From: Planctomycetota bacterium
GTDB lineage: Bacteria > Planctomycetota > Phycisphaerae > Phycisphaerales > UBA1924
Direction of reading: 5' to 3'
Length of the DNA stretch: 34,699 nucleotides
NCBI GenBank assembly: GCA_023434205.1
Contig: JAEYTB010000206.1
Location: 1-34,699 of the forward strand
Shown: positions 1-7,958 of the stretch, piece by piece
How positions within the stretch are numbered: position 1 is the first letter of the stretch
How the letters are laid out: each line of letters begins with the position of its first letter
Position numbers and translations under genes: made by a program
Notes under the pieces: generated by a model
Told to the model about the DNA's origin: nothing
What the model saw: the letters and a program-made list of their open reading frames with translations, nothing else
The model's database searches: none

Positions 1-157
1 TGCGAGAGATTCCGCTTCCAAGTGAAAGAGGGGAGCCCATTCCTGGACTCCCTTCTCACGTACAAACTCTGCTCTTCACGCCCTGTGGCCAGGAGATCAC
101 GCCCGGAGGTCCGAAGACGAGGGCTGAGTCGGTCACAATTCCGTCACACTTCCTTTC
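1..157. other. Left-edge stretch without a supported gene
   Basis: I see no convincing coding region, RNA gene or promoter here. The short open frames lack a ribosome-binding site and have arginine/serine-rich low-complexity translations typical of shadow frames in GC-rich DNA. Together with the repeat mosaic that follows, the gene-free stretch runs to the end of the first gene at 379. Confidence 0.5.
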
Positions 158-300
158 TTCGCCCCAGCGGGGCCTGTGAAGGTTGCCAGGGGTGGCTCTG
201 CACCCCTGGAACGCGGGCGCACTTTCATTCCTCTTCTGTGCTTTCGCCCCGGAGGGGCTTGTGAATGTTCACCGGCCCCGCTGGGGCAGCAGCAAAGAAA
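158..300. repeat. GCCCC-N3-GGGGC hairpin repeat, three copies (two direct, one inverted)
   Basis: A 23-bp unit at 158-180 recurs at 243-265 with three mismatches. Both contain a GCCCC/GGGGC stem and end in TGTGAA. A third, inverted copy lies around 270-300: its core at 274-287 is the exact reverse complement of the 161-174 core, and the flanking purine run is the complement of the TTTCTT before the first copy. The layout resembles REP/BIME-type intergenic palindromes. No transposase gene (for example RAYT) is in the window. Confidence 0.6.
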
Positions 301-355
301 GATGGATCGACGATGGTCTCAAGCCCACCAGGGGTGCAGAGCCACCCCTGGCAAC
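182..355. repeat. Perfect 28-bp inverted repeat, each arm itself a hairpin
   Basis: Positions 182-209 and 328-355 are exact reverse complements over 28 bp, separated by 118 bp that hold part of the GCCCC/GGGGC repeat family. Each arm also contains an internal palindrome, CCAGGGGTG and CACCCCTGG around a 6-nt loop. Each copy could therefore fold alone, or the two could pair with each other. It sits just downstream of the leftward 193-aa gene and could act in transcript end formation. Confidence 0.75.
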
Positions 356-361
356 CCTCGC

Positions 362-379
362 GCACCGCCTCCGCGGTGC
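362..379 (-). terminator. Terminator-like hairpin at the end of the 193-aa gene
   Basis: GCACCGC at 362-368 and GCGGTGC at 373-379 form a perfect 7-bp stem with a 4-nt loop, touching the stop codon of the leftward gene. There is no U-tract, so it may be an mRNA 3'-end stabiliser or a Rho-assisted stop, not a classical intrinsic terminator. Confidence 0.4.
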
Positions 380-960
380 TAAGAGCCGCACTCCGGGCAC
401 GCGGATCCCTCCGCGAGCCCCGCGCGGTCGTAGCCGCACGAGGGGCAGCGGTTCTTGCCCCGCCGCACCCGCCGCCGCGCGAACGCGACGCACTCCACCA
501 CCCCCAGCAGCACCGCGGCGTAGAAGAGGGTGTTGAGAGCGAAGCCGAGGGGGAGGATGCGCGTCGGCAGCCCGGCGATGTTCGGGTGCGCGGCCGGGTC
601 GGAGAGCCGAAGCACCCCTATGCGGTCAGGCCCCTTCTCCCCAGAGCGAACTGTGGAACCCAATGCGAGCGCCGGCCAGCCGAAGCGGAAGTAGAAGATC
701 GTGTACTGCCGCTTTCCCAAAGCGTTTTCCCAGCGGTAGGAAAAATAGCCCGGGCCTCGGCCGCTTGTCTCGCTGAATGGCGGGGGCCAGTCCGAGGGAA
801 CTTGCTCCGGCCACGCTCCCGCAGGATGACTGCGGGCCGTGTATGGCGCCCACAGCGCACACCCCCACGCCACCCCCCACGTGACCGCCGCGCCCGCGAG
901 CAGGCACAGGGCGAGCTTGACCGTCCAGCGCTTCGCGGATGTCGGGGAGGGACGCCGCAC
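379..960 (-). CDS. Two-pass membrane protein with C-terminal zinc ribbon, unknown function
   Basis: 193 aa from a GTG start; no in-frame ATG lies near the N-terminus. What is visible: a hydrophobic segment at about residues 13-35, a long presumably extracytoplasmic middle, a second hydrophobic segment at about 130-155, then a basic stretch (RRRVRRGK) and a four-cysteine ribbon, CPSCGYDRAGL followed by CPECG (Cys172, 175, 188, 191). The basic residues beside the second segment suggest the ribbon is cytoplasmic. I associate the CPxCGY...CPxCG tail with many uncharacterised planctomycete membrane proteins; the ligand is presumably zinc. It is on the same strand as the transporter cluster but separated from it by 212 nt of repeats, so operon membership is doubtful. 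Function unknown. Confidence 0.75.
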   Translation of the reverse strand: MRRPSPTSAKRWTVKLALCLLAGAAVTWGVAWGCALWAPYTARSHPAGAWPEQVPSDWPPPFSETSGRGPGYFSYRWENALGKRQYTIFYFRFGWPALALGSTVRSGEKGPDRIGVLRLSDPAAHPNIAGLPTRILPLGFALNTLFYAAVLLGVVECVAFARRRVRRGKNRCPSCGYDRAGLAEGSACPECGS

Positions 961-987
961 GGTGAGAGCCTACCGCGCCGCTCTGTT

Positions 988-1016
988 GTCCACTGTCCAC
1001 TTTCCACTGTCCACTG
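988..1016. repeat. Tandem 7-bp repeat (TCCACTG/T), four units
   Basis: TCCACT recurs at 989, 996, 1003 and 1010 with an exact 7-bp period; the seventh base is G or T. It lies in the gap between the 193-aa and 663-aa genes, next to a second, purine-rich degenerate repeat tract. Such low-complexity motifs are not coding and resemble expandable intergenic microsatellites. Confidence 0.7.
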
Positions 1017-1063
1017 CCCGAACCGCACGGCCCGACGTGGGGGGACCGGCCCGTGGCACCCTT

Positions 1064-1170
1064 CACCTCTACACCTGCTCACCTCTTCACCTCTTCGCGC
1101 CTTCGCTCCCCTTCGCGGCCTTCGCGTTGAATATCTTCTCTGCGCTCTCTGCGGGCTCTGCGGTGAAAGG
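1064..1170. repeat. Degenerate GCAGAG / GCGAAG / GTGAAGAG repeat tract
   Basis: Read on the minus strand, this is three consecutive blocks of short purine-rich repeats. A GCAGAG block sits next to the 663-aa gene, then a GCGAAG block, then a GGTGAAGAGGTG block. All have imperfect 6-10-bp spacing. It starts only 2 nt downstream of the 663-aa gene's stop codon. I recall similar CGCAGAG-type tracts between genes in unrelated bacterial phyla, but cannot search here. Confidence 0.6.
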
Positions 1171-1172
1171 CC

Positions 1173-3164
1173 TTACTTCTGCTCGAGGGGGGCGACGGGG
1201 GTGTTCTGCTGCTCGCGCATGCGGTTGAGGAGTTCCTGGGCGAACTCGTCGTAGCCCTCGGGCTTGGGGAAGGTCTGGTCGAAGGTCCGGCCGCCGGTGC
1301 GGGCGGTGTCCTGCATCTCGGGGCGCTTGACCTCGGTGAGGAACGTGTACGCGAAGAGGCGCAGGTCGTTGGGGGCGCCGTTGTAGACCAGCTCGGCGTC
1401 GTCGAGGTTGAGGCCGGCGATGAACTGGAAGAAGAGGTTGCCCGCGACGAGGCGGAAGTCGGAGGCGATCTGCTTCATGCGCTGGTCGGCGCCGCCGGCG
1501 GGGGTGTTGCGGAGCTGGGCCTCCATGTAGACGCGGTGGACGCGCTTGGCGAAGTCGAACTGGGAGAGGAAGAGCTCGGGGTCGCCGCTGAGCAGGCCGC
1601 TGGCGTAGGCGCCCATGAGGGACGCCGCGACCTGGTTGATCATGATGCTGGGGCGGGTGAGGTTGTCCACCAGCTCCTGGCTGACGAACTCCTCGAGGGT
1701 CTCGTCGAGCAGGCGGCGGCGGTCGGGGTCGTTGAGGTTGAGGAAGTCGCTGGTGCGGAGGTGCTGGCGCCAGCGCTCCGCCTCGACCTTCTGGCCGCGC
1801 CGGTAGAAGAAGACGATGGCGTCGCGGATGAAGTTCTCGTAGCCGGAGGCCAGCGGCTTGAAGCCGCGGCGTTCGCTGTCGGCCCAGGAGCGGGCGGCCA
1901 TGGAGAAGAGGATGTCGCCGTAGGACTGGACGAAGTGCGCGTTGGGGACGCCCTGGTAGAAGCCGCCGCCCTCGATGGAGCCGGTCTCGGAGAAGGAGCC
2001 CAGGAAGTCGAAGTAGAGCTCGCCGGTGCGGAAGAGCTCCTGGATGGACTGGGCGACGATGCGGTCGGTGTTGATGAAGTCAAAGTCGAGCTTGTTGCGC
2101 TCGTCCCAGCGGGTCATGCCGCCCTCGACGCCCTTGAGGCCCCAGTAGAGGGAGTGGGCGCCGTGGTGGCGCCAGTCCATGGGGCCGATCTGCTCGGTGT
2201 AGCGGATCATGCGGCCGGGCTCCATGCCGTACTTCTCGATGAGCAGGCGGCGGCGGAAGTGCGGCAGCAGCGTGCCCCAGGCCTTCTCGAGGGCGGGGTC
2301 CACCGCCATGGCGCCGAACTTGAGCGTGCGCGGGCCCATCTGGGCCTCGTAGGCCGTGCGGAACATGGAGCGCGAGAGCGCCCGGTAGCGCTCGTACTGG
2401 AGCAGCATGATGTAGATGTCGTCGGTGCTGTCCTCGGGGTGGATGTTGATCTCGGTGTGGAGGCGGTCGACGAGGGTCCGGACGGAGGGCTCCTTGGCGA
2501 TGCACGCCTCGAGCGTGAGGGGGGCCTGGTCGATGGTGCGGAGCCAGTCGGCGTACTTCCTGATGGCGGCGGCGCGGTCGCGGTCCTCGGGTGAGCGGGC
2601 GGGCGGGGGCCCGAGCACCACCGTCCACTCCTGGGCGAGGCGCTTCTTGTAGTACATGTTGGCGTCGTCGGTGAAGCCGCCGATCTTGTGCATGAAGATC
2701 CAGCCCAGCTCCTTGTGGATCAGCATGTCGTTGGGGTTGGCGGGGATGCCCTTGTCGCGGAGGAGGGTGACGCCGGCGTTGACCCAGGCCCAGCGTTCCT
2801 GGGGGGTCTGGGTGGTGACGGAGATGTTGTACGCCATGTTCCAGGCGTGGAAGACCCAGACGCGGGGGAAGCGGGGCTGGAGCTTGGTGATGGCGGTGGC
2901 GAGCTGCATCGCCTCGTAGAACTTGCCCGCCTCCTTCATGTCGTTGGCGCGGATCCAGAGGAAGTTGACGAAGATGCCGCGGAAGGCGCCCATGGCGATG
3001 CCCAGGCTGACCTCGGGGGGCTGGCCCTCCTCGGCGCGGTCGGTGTAGGTGAGGCGGGCGGCGCCGGCGTAGCCGGTGAGGTCGACGGCCATGACGCCCG
3101 AGACGACCAGGGACACGCACAGGACCAGGGCGGCGATGAGCTGGGTGAGGGTGTCGCGGTTCAT
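1173..3164 (-). CDS. Membrane-anchored 663-aa protein, unknown (possible TPR-like helices)
   Basis: I chose the ATG at 3164 (MNRDTLTQLI...), which puts a signal-anchor helix at about residues 5-27. An upstream in-frame start would add 13 residues read from repeat DNA. The rest is mostly soluble and helical. A segment near residues 60-110 (FLWIRANDMKEAGKFYEA, then ITKLQPRFPRVW) reads like tetratricopeptide helices, so a TPR-type scaffold facing the periplasm is possible. No catalytic motif was recognised. It is the last gene of the leftward run that begins with the SPFH genes and follows the ABC permease by 103 nt. That gap holds a GCAAAG inverted repeat that could limit or process read-through. 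Probably an accessory subunit of the exporter; this is inferred from position alone. Confidence 0.75.
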   Translation of the reverse strand: MNRDTLTQLIAALVLCVSLVVSGVMAVDLTGYAGAARLTYTDRAEEGQPPEVSLGIAMGAFRGIFVNFLWIRANDMKEAGKFYEAMQLATAITKLQPRFPRVWVFHAWNMAYNISVTTQTPQERWAWVNAGVTLLRDKGIPANPNDMLIHKELGWIFMHKIGGFTDDANMYYKKRLAQEWTVVLGPPPARSPEDRDRAAAIRKYADWLRTIDQAPLTLEACIAKEPSVRTLVDRLHTEINIHPEDSTDDIYIMLLQYERYRALSRSMFRTAYEAQMGPRTLKFGAMAVDPALEKAWGTLLPHFRRRLLIEKYGMEPGRMIRYTEQIGPMDWRHHGAHSLYWGLKGVEGGMTRWDERNKLDFDFINTDRIVAQSIQELFRTGELYFDFLGSFSETGSIEGGGFYQGVPNAHFVQSYGDILFSMAARSWADSERRGFKPLASGYENFIRDAIVFFYRRGQKVEAERWRQHLRTSDFLNLNDPDRRRLLDETLEEFVSQELVDNLTRPSIMINQVAASLMGAYASGLLSGDPELFLSQFDFAKRVHRVYMEAQLRNTPAGGADQRMKQIASDFRLVAGNLFFQFIAGLNLDDAELVYNGAPNDLRLFAYTFLTEVKRPEMQDTARTGGRTFDQTFPKPEGYDEFAQELLNRMREQQNTPVAPLEQK

Positions 3165-3178
3165 GGGTGGGCCCCGGG

Positions 3179-3268
3179 GAAATGCCAAAGGGCAAAGCGG
3201 CAAAGGGCAAAGAAGAGGGCGGGGCTCTCTTCTGATTTGCGATTTGCTCTTTGAGCCTTTGCCATTTC
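3179..3268. repeat. GGCAAAG repeat tract folded as an inverted repeat
   Basis: Positions 3179-3191 and 3256-3268 are inverted repeats matching at 12 of 13 bp. Inside, GGCAAAG units recur at 3191, 3198 (with an extra C) and 3206, and related TTTGC motifs fill the other arm. It covers almost the whole gap between the permease stop and the 663-aa gene, so the leftward mRNA could fold here between the two cistrons. Confidence 0.6.
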
Positions 3269-5241
3269 TAGTGTCCCGAATAGGTGGCGAGTTCGCGCCG
3301 GCGGAAGATGAAGGAGGCGAGCGCGAAGAGGGCGGCCGAAGCGGCGGCGAGCACGCCGGTGCCGCCGGCCATCTGGACCCAGGAGAGGCGGAGGCCCTCG
3401 ACGAGGCGGTCGGTGGGGCGGAGGTCGGAGTAGACCTTGAAGGTCAGGGAGATGTACTCGGCGACGGTGGCGATGATGGTGGGCAGCAGCAGCGTGTTGC
3501 CCTGGCGGTCCTCGGTGGCGTAGCCCTCCAGGCTCTGGTGGACAAAGCCGGCGCCCTCCGCGGCGAGGAAGGTCGTGAAGGCGACCAGGCACGCGACGGG
3601 GAAGCTGAGGAACGTGCTGGCGCAGATCGCGAGCATCGAGAGGAAGGCGAGCTTGACCCACAGGACCACCACGCAGCGGAAGAAGTTGATGCGGTAGCCG
3701 CCCACGGAGTAGGAGAGCTCGATGCCGTCGGGGGGGAAGAAGATGGCTTCTTCGTTGAAGCGGGGCGGCTCGACGGTGAAGTCGCCGTTGTAGATGCGGA
3801 TCCGCAGCTCGCCCTGCGGGTCGATGACGGTGGGGAGCAGCGGCGGGCGGAGGGTGACGAACTGGTTGAGCGGGGTGACGAGCAGGCGGGGCTCGGACTC
3901 GTTCATCACCAGGACGGTGAGGCGGTACTGCTGGTCGGGCATGTTGGCGCCGGCGTTGACCTTGAAGCGCAGCACGAGGGGGAAGCGGGACTCGCGGGCT
4001 TCGGCCAGGCCGCTGAAGATGTACTCCTGGCCGGCGCCCTGCGCGATGGAGCGGTACTGGACCTGGATGACCTGGGGGAGCTCCTCCAGCATCTTGCCGC
4101 GGATCTCGTCCTCGCTGCGGCGGAGCATGTCGTCGCGCTCGCCGCTGTTGCGGAGCTTGGCGATCTCGGCCTGCACGCGGGCCTCGACGTTCTCGGCCAT
4201 CTGCTGCTGGTCCACCGGGAACAGGTCGGGCTGCTTGGCCTCGCGGGCGGCCAGGACCTGGGTCTCGAGGATGAAGCGGTCCTCGCTGATACGGCCGGTC
4301 TCGTCGACCTGGTAGGGCGTGGTCTCGTGCCAGGCGGGCTGGGAGCGGAGGTACTCGGTGAAGAGGAAGACGCCCGAGCCTGAGACGCCCAGGAGCACCG
4401 CGGCGAGCGAGGCCACGCCCAGCCACTTGCCCAGGATGTACTGCCACGCGGCGACGGGCTTGGTCATGGTCTGCCAAATGACCTTGTCGCGCTGCTCGAA
4501 GGCCACCGACGAGGCGGAGAAGGTGAGCACCAGGACGGCGATGAGCCAGAAGGTGCCGCCCGTGCCGTACTGGATAAAGGTCTGGACGCGGTAGCGCAGG
4601 AAGGTGGACTGGTCGAGCAGGCCCGGGAGCGCGGCCAGGCCGAAGATGATCAGCACGATGAAGACCAGGGAGATCTTCATGCGCACGGCCTCGTCCAGCA
4701 CGTTGCGGGCGATGGCCAGCACGGGGTTGGGGGCGCTGAGGACCAGCCCGACCAGGCGGAGCAGCGCGGTGAACGAGGCCGTGAGGGCGGCGATGCCGAC
4801 GACCAGCGGGATGGCGGTCTTGCCGACGCCCACGAGCCTGAAGAGCAGGACGAGCACGGCGGTCGCGACCCCCAGGCCCAGGTAGGTGAGGCCCAGGCCC
4901 AGCCAGACGACGCCGATGCACAGGGCGGCGACCAGGGAGATGGCGATGGCGGCGCCGGTGACGTCGGTGCGCGCGGAGATCACGCTCTCCAGGATCTCCT
5001 TGGTCTTGGCGGCCATGTCGCGCTCGCGGGCGGCGGCGACGGGGTCGATGCCCTCGGCTTCTGCCGCGGGCGGGGGGGTGACGAGTTCGGCGTAGGGGCT
5101 GGGCGGTGCGTCGCCGACGCGGATGGCGTAGGCGACCATGAGCGCGGCGGCGGCGAGGATGATCGCGGCGGTCGCGGCGAGCTTGAACACCCGCGTCTTC
5201 TGGAGCCGGTTGGCCTTGGCGAACAGCTCCCGCAAACGCAT
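3268..5241 (-). CDS. ABC-2-type transporter permease with large extracytoplasmic insert
   Basis: 657 aa. The ATG at 5241 overlaps the stop of the ATPase gene (TGATG); a GTG one codon upstream is also possible. The N-terminal helix is at about 18-42. A helical membrane block lies at about 95-290 and includes KPVAAWQYILGKWLGV (261-276), a motif typical of ABC-2/NosY-like permeases. A polar stretch of roughly 300-500 includes a charged helical part and a beta-rich part. It is followed by about three to four C-terminal helices ending near 650. With the ATPase it should form an ABC exporter or membrane-remodelling complex; the substrate cannot be told. The large insert is unusual for a simple ABC-2 permease and may contact periplasmic partners such as the 663-aa protein or the SPFH proteins. 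Confidence 0.85.
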   Translation of the reverse strand: MRLRELFAKANRLQKTRVFKLAATAAIILAAAALMVAYAIRVGDAPPSPYAELVTPPPAAEAEGIDPVAAARERDMAAKTKEILESVISARTDVTGAAIAISLVAALCIGVVWLGLGLTYLGLGVATAVLVLLFRLVGVGKTAIPLVVGIAALTASFTALLRLVGLVLSAPNPVLAIARNVLDEAVRMKISLVFIVLIIFGLAALPGLLDQSTFLRYRVQTFIQYGTGGTFWLIAVLVLTFSASSVAFEQRDKVIWQTMTKPVAAWQYILGKWLGVASLAAVLLGVSGSGVFLFTEYLRSQPAWHETTPYQVDETGRISEDRFILETQVLAAREAKQPDLFPVDQQQMAENVEARVQAEIAKLRNSGERDDMLRRSEDEIRGKMLEELPQVIQVQYRSIAQGAGQEYIFSGLAEARESRFPLVLRFKVNAGANMPDQQYRLTVLVMNESEPRLLVTPLNQFVTLRPPLLPTVIDPQGELRIRIYNGDFTVEPPRFNEEAIFFPPDGIELSYSVGGYRINFFRCVVVLWVKLAFLSMLAICASTFLSFPVACLVAFTTFLAAEGAGFVHQSLEGYATEDRQGNTLLLPTIIATVAEYISLTFKVYSDLRPTDRLVEGLRLSWVQMAGGTGVLAAASAALFALASFIFRRRELATYSGH

Positions 5242-6452
5242 CACGGGCGTCGCTCCTTGTCGTCCATCAGGTTGCTGATGAGGGAGAGGTCCACATCACC
5301 CTTGGCGGGCTCGGAACGGGCGGGCTTGGCGCTGGGCGCGGCCTGCGGCTCGGGCTCCTTCATCAGGTTCTCGATGACGCTGGGCTCCTCCGGCGCGGGC
5401 GCGGCGGCGGGCTGGGCCGCCTCGGGCGCGGGCTCCGCGGCGGAGACGAGCTTGTCGATAAGGGCCTCACCCTGCTCCTCGCGGAGGAAGGCGGCGGTCT
5501 GGCCGCCGGCGGTGGCGCCGGAGGTGGCGAGCTGCTCGACCTTGGCCTGCTCGACGATGTCGAGGAAGAGGTCCTCGAGGGACTGGCGGGGCTTGCTGAC
5601 CTTGAGGATGGCGTTCTCGCTGCCGGTGCGGGCGCGGATGACGCGGTCGATCTCGGCGATGGTGCCCTCGTCGAGCGACGCGGCCTCGATGGCGGTGCGG
5701 TCCTGGGCGACGAGCAGGTCATCGCAGGTGCCCTCGGCGCGCTTCTGGCCGCCGTAGAGGATCACGAGGCGGTCGACGCAGTCCTCCACGTCGGCGAGGA
5801 GGTGGCTGGAGAGCAGCACGGTCTTGCCCCGCCGGCCCAGCTCGATGATGAGGTCCTTGATCTGCTTGGTGCCGATGGGGTCAAGGCCGGTGGTGGGCTC
5901 GTCGAGGATGAGGAACTCGGGGTCGTTGATGAGGGCCTGGGCGATGCCGATGCGGCGCTGCATGCCCTTGGAGTACTCGCGGACGGGGCGGAACTGGGCG
6001 CCGGTGAGGCCGAGCATGTCAAGCAGCTCGTCGATGCGGCGGGCGCGGGTGCGGTGGTCGAGCTCGAAGAGCTTGCCGTAGTAGTCGAGGGTCTCACGGG
6101 CGTTGAGGAAGCCGTAGAGGTAGGACTCTTCGGGGAGGTAGCCGATGCGGCGCTTGATGGCGACGTCGTTGGGGGCGTGGCCGAAGACGGCGACGCGTCC
6201 GCTGGTGGGCTTGAGCAGGCCCAGGATCATCTTGATGGTGGTGCTCTTACCGCTGCCGTTGGGGCCCAGGAGGCCGAAGACCTCGCGGGGGCGGATCTCG
6301 AACGTGAGCGTGTTGACCGCGCGGGCGCGGTCACGCATCCAGAAGTCCTTGAAGGTCTTGGTCAGGTTCTGGCAGACCACCACGGGGTCGTGGCGCTCGG
6401 CGGGCCTGGCTGCTGGCGCTGGTTTGGCGGGGCTGGTCGGCGCGGTCGCCAT
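5241..6452 (-). CDS. ABC transporter ATP-binding protein (NatA/GldA-like) with long C-terminal tail
   Basis: 403 aa, start ATG at 6452 preceded by GAGAGGA. The nucleotide-binding domain covers about residues 23-250: Walker A GPNGSGKS (63-70), YLPEE Q-loop region (105-109), signature YSKGMQRR (160-167), Walker B LILDEPTTGLDP (181-192) and H-loop His217. All catalytic motifs are intact. It hydrolyses ATP at the cytoplasmic face to drive the adjacent permease, with which it overlaps by 1 nt. The odd part is a tail of about 150 residues rich in Ala, Pro and Glu. The tail carries three similar short motifs: LIDKLV (331-336), VIENLMK (359-365) and LISNLMD (391-397). These look like docking peptides; their partner is unknown. 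Confidence 0.92.
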   Translation of the reverse strand: MATAPTSPAKPAPAARPAERHDPVVVCQNLTKTFKDFWMRDRARAVNTLTFEIRPREVFGLLGPNGSGKSTTIKMILGLLKPTSGRVAVFGHAPNDVAIKRRIGYLPEESYLYGFLNARETLDYYGKLFELDHRTRARRIDELLDMLGLTGAQFRPVREYSKGMQRRIGIAQALINDPEFLILDEPTTGLDPIGTKQIKDLIIELGRRGKTVLLSSHLLADVEDCVDRLVILYGGQKRAEGTCDDLLVAQDRTAIEAASLDEGTIAEIDRVIRARTGSENAILKVSKPRQSLEDLFLDIVEQAKVEQLATSGATAGGQTAAFLREEQGEALIDKLVSAAEPAPEAAQPAAAPAPEEPSVIENLMKEPEPQAAPSAKPARSEPAKGDVDLSLISNLMDDKERRP

Positions 6453-6488
6453 GCGGTCCTCTCGTGGTTGGGCCGGATCAGAACGGGG

Positions 6489-7958
6489 TCAGGTGCGGTA
6501 CTGGAGGCCGGTGGTGTCGGTCTCGCGGCCTTTGCGCATGAACTCCTCGTTTCGGCGGCGCTCGGTCTCTTCGCGGATGCGCCGCTTCATGTCGGTCTGC
6601 ACCTCGCGCTCGAAGTCGGGGTCGCTGTTGAGCAGCAGCGTGAGCGTGTTGACGCCCGGGGGCACCATCATCATCTCGAAGTTGGGCTTGCCCATGAACG
6701 AACGCATGGCGCTGGTCCACTCGGCCTGCATCATGACGGTGGGGTTCACCTTCCACTGCTCGAGCTTGGCCTCGAACTGGCTGAGGGTGGTCTGGGCGCG
6801 GGAGCGGACGCCCGTGCGGTAGAGGGTGGCGTCGCTGAGGGTCGTGGCGATCTCGCCGGTGGCGGCGATGCGGACCTTGTGGGTGCGGCCGGTGGGCTTG
6901 CCCTCTTCCTCGACCTCGGGCCGGCCGTTCTCGTCCAGCACCAGGACCTCGACCTCCTCGCGCCCCAGCATCAGAGCGTCGATGATGTCCAAGACCTTGG
7001 AGGCCTGCGGATCCTCCTTGGCCAGGGCCTGCTCGTACTGGTCGATGTAGTAGATGAGGTAGCGGGCGGCGTTGCCCGCGGCCTGGTTGAGCCGCTCGCT
7101 GCGGTAGCTCTGGGCATCGGCGATGGTCTTGCTGGCGTTCGCCGCGGCGGCCGAGGCGCGGTTGAAGTCCTCGCGCAGATAGAGCGGCGGGATGGGCGGG
7201 TCCATCGTCAGGGTGGTGATGTTCAGGCCCGACTTGAGGTCCTGGAGGGTCTGCTGGGCGAGGGCCTGGGCGCGGTTGGCGACGGCCCCGTCCTTGCTCG
7301 ACTGCTGGAGCAACTCGGTGAGCGTGACCTCGGAGACGGCCTGGACCACGGCCTGCTTGACGGCGGCCTTGACGATCTCCTGCTCGAAGTTCTCGTGGAC
7401 GTGCTGCGTGAAGGCGGAGACGTCGGCGCGCTCAAAGCCGACCTTCCACTTGATGTGGGCGATGTTGCCGTCGGCGGTGATAACCGAGCCGGTGCCGTTC
7501 TGGTCGGGCTTGAGGCTGGGGGTGCCGGGGAGCTTCTCGATGGAGGTGTCCACCATGCCGGCGGGGACGTCGACCCAGAAGTCGCGGCTGATGTCGAGCT
7601 CCTGGTAGCCCTGGGGGACCTTCACCAGCTCGCCGATGGGGTAGGGGGGCGACCAGTGGAAGCCGGGCTGGATGTTGGATTCCTGGATCTTGCCGAAGAG
7701 CAGGCGGATGCCGCGCTCGCCCTCGTTGACGCGCTGCATGCCGCTGAAGACGTAGAGGACCGCGAGGACGACCATGCCGGCCTGGAGGAGGCGGAGCATG
7801 ACGCGGAGCGCCTCGGCCAGCGACTGGTTCGCGGGGTCGATGTTGAGTCCGCCGCCCTCGCCCGCCTCCCGGAGGGTGAGGGAGCCGGCACGCCGGGCCG
7901 GCACGGGCTCGCCGGCGGAGGGCTGGTCGGGGGACAGGAGCGGGTCGTGCGGCCTCAT
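6489..7958 (-). CDS. hflK: SPFH/band-7 protein, HflK-like
   Basis: 489 aa, ATG start overlapping the stop of the HflC-like gene by 4 bp (ATGA). A cytoplasmic tail of about 50 residues precedes one membrane helix (about 52-72). Then comes the SPFH domain with the usual opening (NEGERGIRLLFGK) and PGFHWSPPYPIG. It continues into a long Ala/Gln-rich helical region (about 200-300) expected to form the coiled-coil wall of the cage. In well-studied bacteria, HflK and HflC build a cage around the FtsH protease. An acidic insertion (EEVEVLVLDENGRPEVEEEG) around 340 and an Arg/Glu-rich C-terminus are not typical of E. coli HflK. The symbol is a family label; ftsH is not in the window, so the FtsH link is inferred. 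Confidence 0.8.
   Translation of the reverse strand: MRPHDPLLSPDQPSAGEPVPARRAGSLTLREAGEGGGLNIDPANQSLAEALRVMLRLLQAGMVVLAVLYVFSGMQRVNEGERGIRLLFGKIQESNIQPGFHWSPPYPIGELVKVPQGYQELDISRDFWVDVPAGMVDTSIEKLPGTPSLKPDQNGTGSVITADGNIAHIKWKVGFERADVSAFTQHVHENFEQEIVKAAVKQAVVQAVSEVTLTELLQQSSKDGAVANRAQALAQQTLQDLKSGLNITTLTMDPPIPPLYLREDFNRASAAAANASKTIADAQSYRSERLNQAAGNAARYLIYYIDQYEQALAKEDPQASKVLDIIDALMLGREEVEVLVLDENGRPEVEEEGKPTGRTHKVRIAATGEIATTLSDATLYRTGVRSRAQTTLSQFEAKLEQWKVNPTVMMQAEWTSAMRSFMGKPNFEMMMVPPGVNTLTLLLNSDPDFEREVQTDMKRRIREETERRRNEEFMRKGRETDTTGLQYRT

Noticed and set aside
988..1170. CRISPR array
   Set aside because: The repeats are 6-10 bp, degenerate and without unique spacers of constant length. No cas genes are present.
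3161..4921. Minus-strand 586-codon open frame
   Set aside because: It overlaps the ABC permease on the same strand in another frame, and its translation is His/Arg/Pro-rich with no recognisable features.
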